NCBI GenBank assembly: GCA_029777735.1
Contig: JAKORR010000398.1
Location: forward strand, 1-9,727
Direction of reading: 5' to 3'
DNA: 9,727 nucleotides
From: Armatimonadota bacterium
GTDB lineage: Bacteria; Armatimonadota; Zipacnadia; Zipacnadales; FEN-943
Shown here one piece after another: positions 6,928 to 9,727 of this stretch. Each line of letters starts with the position of its first letter. Position 1 is the stretch's first letter. The notes under the pieces are model-generated. The model was given only the letters and a program-made list of their open reading frames with translations. It had not been told where the DNA came from and searched no databases. The translations under genes were made by a program, and so were the position numbers.

Positions 6928-6956
6928 TTGCGTACTGTGGTATCCTAATCTGTAAT
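6928..6956 (+). promoter_or_regulatory. Candidate promoter of the universal-stress-like gene
   Basis: TTGCGT (6928-6933) and TGTAAT (6951-6956) are separated by 17 bases; the -10 matches five of six consensus bases and the -35 matches three. Transcription would start near 6963, about 37 bases before the proposed CTG start at 7000. The rest of the gap between the deacylase and this gene (6769-6927) shows nothing I can name. Confidence 0.4.
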
Positions 6957-6988
6957 CACTATGACATTGTAAGCTTTCGGCGAAGGAC

Positions 6989-6992
6989 GGAG
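6989..6992 (+). promoter_or_regulatory. Ribosome-binding site that points to a CTG start
   Basis: GGAG at 6989-6992, within GGACGGAGAG, is seven bases before CTG at 7000 and too far (25 bases) from the GTG at 7018 that a standard start-codon search would choose. Its spacing supports initiation at 7000-7002, or at the next codon ATT. Confidence 0.5.
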
Positions 6993-6999
6993 AGTAGGC

Positions 7000-7800
7000 C
7001 TGATTCGCAATATACTCGTGCCTATCTGCCCAAGTCCAACCACTGACGTGGCTCTGGAACAGGCGTTGGACCTTGCGGAACGGGTGGATGCCCGACTGCT
7101 CCTGGCGGTTTCGGCGCCTCTCGACCGCGAGGATACGATCGGGGACCTGCCCGGCATGGAGCCCGACCCGGTCGAGCGCGCCGTGTCCGACGCTTCTTTG
7201 TGGCGCGTGGCCCCCGATATATCAGCTGAGCTACCTGAGCACGCCGCCAGTGCCGCTGTGGTGTGTGAGCGCGAGCAAGTGCCGTGTCGGGTGTTCGTGG
7301 TGCATGGCAACGTGCTCTTACGCTTGCGGGCTCTCTCGCGGCTGGCCGACCTGCTGGTGTCCTGCTGCCCCGGCCCCATGAAGGGGCTGTCGCTGCGCGA
7401 TGGGGTCAGGCTGGCCATGACCGCTTCGTGCCCGTGCCTTTTCACTGCTACCGAACCAGTGGCGGTGCGCAAGCTGAGCGCGCTCTACGATGGTACGCCC
7501 GAGGGAGCGCGTTCATTGAGGTATGCGGCGGCCCTGTGCGACGCTCTGAACTTGCGCATCGCGGTGACAGCGATCGGTCCCAGCCGTCATCTGCTACACC
7601 AGCGTATGGAGGAAGCCCACGTGATAGTCGTCGGCTACCACCTGGAGCACTCCGTGGACGGGCTCCTGGGGCTGCGCCCGAGTGAATTTCCGACCATCGC
7701 CCAGGACGAGGCTGCAGACATCGTGGCCGGGCCTCGGTCGAGAGGTCTACTCCTCGCGGCCCTCCGAACCCCGTCTCTACTCTCACTCACCGGCTACTAA
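7000..7800 (+). CDS. Tandem universal-stress-protein-like protein, probable CTG start
   Basis: Starting at CTG (7000) gives 266 residues beginning (L/M)IRNILVPI, the classic first strand of UspA-fold proteins. Starting at the GTG at 7018 would cut this strand in half, and an in-frame TAA at 6970-6972 bounds the start. The first repeat runs from about 1 to 150: strand ILVPI, helix ALEQALDLAERVDARLLLAV, then ADLLVSCCPG at about 115-124 and ASCPCLF at about 142-148, the usual late strands of the fold. A second repeat opens at about 157 with RKLSALYDGTPEGARSLRYA, the typical D-G-(S/T)-x-x-(S/G) start, and holds AHVIVVG at about 206-212. The ATP-binding loop of ATP-type Usps (G-x2-G-x9-G-S/T) is not present in either repeat, so nucleotide binding is doubtful. 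The last 40 residues are poorly conserved-looking. Tandem Usps are cytosolic stress or regulatory proteins. The C45-type gene follows 66 bases downstream. Confidence 0.75.
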   Translation: MIRNILVPICPSPTTDVALEQALDLAERVDARLLLAVSAPLDREDTIGDLPGMEPDPVERAVSDASLWRVAPDISAELPEHAASAAVVCEREQVPCRVFVVHGNVLLRLRALSRLADLLVSCCPGPMKGLSLRDGVRLAMTASCPCLFTATEPVAVRKLSALYDGTPEGARSLRYAAALCDALNLRIAVTAIGPSRHLLHQRMEEAHVIVVGYHLEHSVDGLLGLRPSEFPTIAQDEAADIVAGPRSRGLLLAALRTPSLLSLTGY

Positions 7801-7866
7801 AGCAAACCTGCGTCCGACACGCCGCTGGGTCCACGGCGCCAGTGAAGCTTGGTGGGGGGAATGCAC

Positions 7867-9225
7867 ATGAGCACACGCTGGCATCTTCTTGCCGTGCTTC
7901 CCGTTCTCGTTGTCCTGGCCCTGCTGGGCACGGTTCAGGGCGTTCTCAGCCAACTTAATGCCTTCGACCCACCGCCGCTGCGCACAGACCTGCTGCAGGA
8001 CTATACCGAGACTGCCGACGTCAAGCGCCTCAGCGACACTCTAGTGACCGTGGACGGCCTGCCCGTCGTGATCTGCAGCGGTAGCCCCCGCCAGATGGGC
8101 CGTCAATACGGCCGGGCCATGGCCAATCGCATCCGCGCCGGCCTCGAGGCCTACCTCGAGGGCCAGGTCGAACGGAAATGGGGCTATCCCGTCGACTACC
8201 AGCGCCAATGTGCCGCGAGCATGGCCAAGCATATCCCCGCCGAGTACGTCGAGGAGATGAAGGGCGTCGCGGAAGGGTCTGGTGTAGACTACGACGCTGT
8301 GCTTCGCATGCACACCCACGCCGACATGGTCCACTACGGCAAGAGCTGGGGGCGACCGGACGCCGCGCCGGGCAAGGAGTGCTCGAACTTCGCCGTCTGG
8401 GGGCGCTGGACGCCTGGCGGCAACCTAATCCACGGCCGCAACCTGGACTGGACGACCGGATCAGGCATTCAGCGACAGGCCTGCGTATACGTAGGCCTAC
8501 CTCAGAAAGGTACGCCCTTCGCCCTGGTCACCTATGCTGGCTGCGTGGGTGCTGTCACGGGCATGAACGCTGCGGGTCTCACCTTCGGCGAGATGACATC
8601 CTCCAGCTCCGAGGAGACCTTGGACGGGCTGCCGCTCTTCTTTATCTGCCGCCAACTGCTACAGTACTGCACGACCATCGAGCAGGCCGAGAGCCTGGCC
8701 TCGCAGTACCCGGCGACCACAGGTTGGAACTTCGTTGTAGCCGACGGGAAGGTCCCGACGGCGCGCGCCTTCGAGGTTGACGCTGACGAAGTGATCGTCT
8801 TCAAGCCCGATGATCCCGCTGAGAACGACCCGCCGATTCACTGGCCTATGCCCGACTGTGTCCGCCGCACCAACCACTACTTGAGCCGTGAGATGCAGCC
8901 CAAGCAAGCCGAGCGTGTGGGCCTTCCGATCGAAGTGGGCCGTTTGGCCCTTCGCAGCCTGGACACCTGGCAGCGCTATGCGGCCCTCAGCCACTGGATC
9001 AAGACAAATCCAGGTCGCATCGATGCCCGCTTGGCCCGGGCGCTGTTGCAGACCGAGCCCGTGGGCGGTAATGGCAATCTGCACAGTGTGATCTTCGAGC
9101 CCTCACGCAATCGGATGTGGGTAGCCAACGCCTCGTGGCGCAGCGGGAAGTCCGATCCGGCCTGGAAGCGGCACTATGTCTTCATCGACCTCGCACGCTT
9201 CTGGCGGTCCCGAGCCTCGCCGTAA
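7867..9225 (+). CDS. Exported C45-family acyltransferase/hydrolase (Ntn-hydrolase, isopenicillin-N-acyltransferase-like)
   Basis: The start at the ATG at 7867 has a G-rich Shine-Dalgarno (GGTGGGGGGA, 7851-7860) six bases upstream; the in-frame ATG at 7861 is too close to it. The 452-residue product opens with a signal peptide or anchor (MSTRWH, then LLAVLPVLVVLALLGTV). After a helical segment with SPRQMGRQYG at about 73-82 and the acid/His stretch VLRMHTHADM at about 145-154, the nucleophile region is GKECSNFAVWG at about 169-179 with Cys172. HGRNLDW at about 189-195, GCVGAVTGMNAAGL at about 225-238, TNHYL at about 335-339 and LHSVIFEP at about 405-412 follow the order of the family. Members self-cleave before the Cys to expose it as catalytic N-terminus, then transfer or hydrolyse acyl groups on amides (6-APA, acyl amino acids, bile-salt-like substrates). 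Cys172 is preceded by Glu and not by the Gly seen in the fungal acyltransferase. The real substrate is unknown; the signal sequence places it outside the cytoplasm. It follows the Usp-like gene. Confidence 0.88.
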   Translation: MSTRWHLLAVLPVLVVLALLGTVQGVLSQLNAFDPPPLRTDLLQDYTETADVKRLSDTLVTVDGLPVVICSGSPRQMGRQYGRAMANRIRAGLEAYLEGQVERKWGYPVDYQRQCAASMAKHIPAEYVEEMKGVAEGSGVDYDAVLRMHTHADMVHYGKSWGRPDAAPGKECSNFAVWGRWTPGGNLIHGRNLDWTTGSGIQRQACVYVGLPQKGTPFALVTYAGCVGAVTGMNAAGLTFGEMTSSSSEETLDGLPLFFICRQLLQYCTTIEQAESLASQYPATTGWNFVVADGKVPTARAFEVDADEVIVFKPDDPAENDPPIHWPMPDCVRRTNHYLSREMQPKQAERVGLPIEVGRLALRSLDTWQRYAALSHWIKTNPGRIDARLARALLQTEPVGGNGNLHSVIFEPSRNRMWVANASWRSGKSDPAWKRHYVFIDLARFWRSRASP

Positions 9226-9304
9226 CCCACAGCTCAGCGACCGCGTGACCGGGCCGTATAGGGGCTGCCTCGGGCCGGCGGTCCGTAAGGGATCCGCGGC
9301 TTTG

Positions 9305-9420
9305 GCCTCTTTCTTGGTCTTCCCCACCGGGGGCCGCAGCTCCAGCGGCTCGAGGTGCTCCGCAATGATCGCCCTTCCGTGCCGCCTCTCCAGTCGCCCC
9401 CTTACAAGCAAAGAGCCCTT
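9305..9420 (-). pseudogene. Relic resembling the C-terminal OB-fold of a DNA polymerase III alpha subunit (DnaE)
   Basis: On the minus strand the frame reads KGSLLVRGRLERRHGRAIIA followed by EHLEPLEL (plus about 9337-9420). The pattern (hydrophobic)-V-R-G-R-(hydrophobic)-E-R-R-x-G then a hydrophobic strand and A-E-x-(hydrophobic)-E-P-L is that of the last OB-fold strands of bacterial DnaE-type polymerases. The frame has a stop at 9505-9507 upstream and a shifted frame there reads only weakly like the preceding strand (FSPRETRRSYR). Downstream the frame runs on antisense into the C45 gene with no sensible end. I take it as a decayed fragment. It could also be a chance frame, because only about 30 residues look meaningful. 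Confidence 0.3.
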
Positions 9421-9628
9421 AAGCGAAGAGCACCGGCCTGTGCTTGGGACAGATATTCTATCGTCGCGGTCCGATAGCTCCGTCTCGTCTCCCGGGGTGA
9501 AAACTCATCGTCATTCTGCCGGTTGGGGTCAGTGGATGATAGGTCTGATTACCACGTCTGCCTTACCACCGGCCTTGCCGCCTGCACGTGGAGAAGTTCC
9601 TCCGCCATCAATACCCAGCCGGCATAGC

Positions 9629-9727
9629 TGGAAGATAGCTAGGAAAGGGAGCACACCTTCGCCTGACCGGGCAACTACCGCCGCTTGGTAGCGTACTACG
9701 AACGCAAGCCGAGGATCTACAGAGAGC
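9629..9727 (+). pseudogene. C-terminal relic of an IS5-type DDE transposase, frameshifted with an in-frame TGA
   Basis: From 9643 the plus strand reads EREHTFA, then TGA (9664-9666), then PGNYRRLVAYYERKPRIYRE to the window edge. This matches the conserved C-terminal segment of IS5-group transposases, where E-R-x-x-(x)-F-A-W-L-G-N-(F/Y)-R-R-L-V-x-x-Y-(E/D)-R holds the catalytic Glu (here Glu9643-9645). The TGA stands where TGG (Trp) is expected, and CCG where CTG (Leu) is expected. Just upstream SWKI (9626-9637) is in another frame and would correspond to the R-W-K-(I/V) before E-R, so there is also a frame disruption between 9637 and 9643. The sequence continues beyond the window, so the end of the gene and any terminal inverted repeat cannot be seen. 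It is not likely to encode active transposase. Confidence 0.5.

Larger units (their letters stand above)
9226..9727. other. About 500 bp without an intact gene; apparent gene relics
   Basis: After the C45 stop no frame looks like an intact gene. The longest frames here either run antisense to the C45 gene or have low-complexity Ser/Pro/Arg-rich composition. GACCG (9247-9251) and CGGTC (9279-9283) form a loose GC-rich hairpin close to the C45 stop and may be its transcript end, but there is no T-tract. Two relics stand out and are listed separately: an OB-fold-like fragment on the minus strand and a transposase-like fragment on the plus strand. Confidence 0.5.

Noticed and set aside
6756..7046. 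Plus-strand frame of 96 codons between the deacylase and the Usp-like gene
   Set aside because: No ribosome-binding site, no recognisable motif, and it overlaps the Usp-like start in another frame.
9103..9304. Minus-strand continuation of the OB-like frame through the C45 3' end
   Set aside because: It is antisense to conserved C45 sequence (LHSVIFEP and following) and has no recognisable content.
9529..9727. Minus-strand open frame ending in ADVVIRPIIH, open at the right edge
   Set aside because: It is antisense to the clearer transposase-like signal and has no motif that I recognise.

Overview
The window is a GC-rich bacterial chromosome segment with mostly ordinary metabolic and envelope genes, one tRNA gene and a decayed right end. 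No taxonomic marker is present, so the lineage is not fixed. Two secreted or membrane-anchored enzymes with Sec-type N-termini, strong Shine-Dalgarno sites, a jelly-roll carbohydrate-binding tail and sugar-acid/amino-acid catabolic genes would fit a saprophytic soil or sediment bacterium (for example Armatimonadota- or Planctomycetota-like). That is an impression, not a demonstration.

Layout. 1-728 (+): 3' part of a gene ending in a carbohydrate-binding-like beta-sandwich. 729-1000: non-coding. 1001-1075 (-): tRNA-Asn(GTT) with encoded CCA and a near-consensus promoter. 1224-2354 (-): exported M48 zinc metalloprotease with an unusual C-terminal extension, preceded by a TATAAT-containing palindrome. 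2502-3887 and 4035-4724 (-): an enolase-superfamily (MLE-type) enzyme preceded by an RraA/HMG-aldolase-like protein, transcribed aldolase first; the 147 bp between them contains two hairpins. 4723-5226 and 5231-6721 (+): a degenerate-looking GNAT acetyltransferase tightly joined to an N-acyl-D-amino-acid deacylase. 7000-7800 (+): tandem universal-stress-like protein that appears to start with CTG. 7867-9225 (+): exported C45-type N-terminal-nucleophile acyltransferase/hydrolase. 9226-9727: no intact gene, only remnants resembling a DNA polymerase III alpha OB-fold (-) and the C-terminus of an IS5-type transposase (+).

How the genes may work together. The RraA-like protein and the enolase-superfamily enzyme form a plausible dehydration/retro-aldol pair for a sugar acid or related hydroxy-acid. 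The GNAT-like protein and D-aminoacylase both concern N-acyl groups on amino acids, and the nearby exported C45 enzyme also acts on amide bonds, which suggests a loose theme of N-acyl amino acid or peptide turnover. These links rest on adjacency and family knowledge. I see no defence system, CRISPR array or clearly new multi-gene system. The most unusual items are the CTG start, the M48 fusion, the degenerate GNAT joined to the deacylase, and the relics at the right end.
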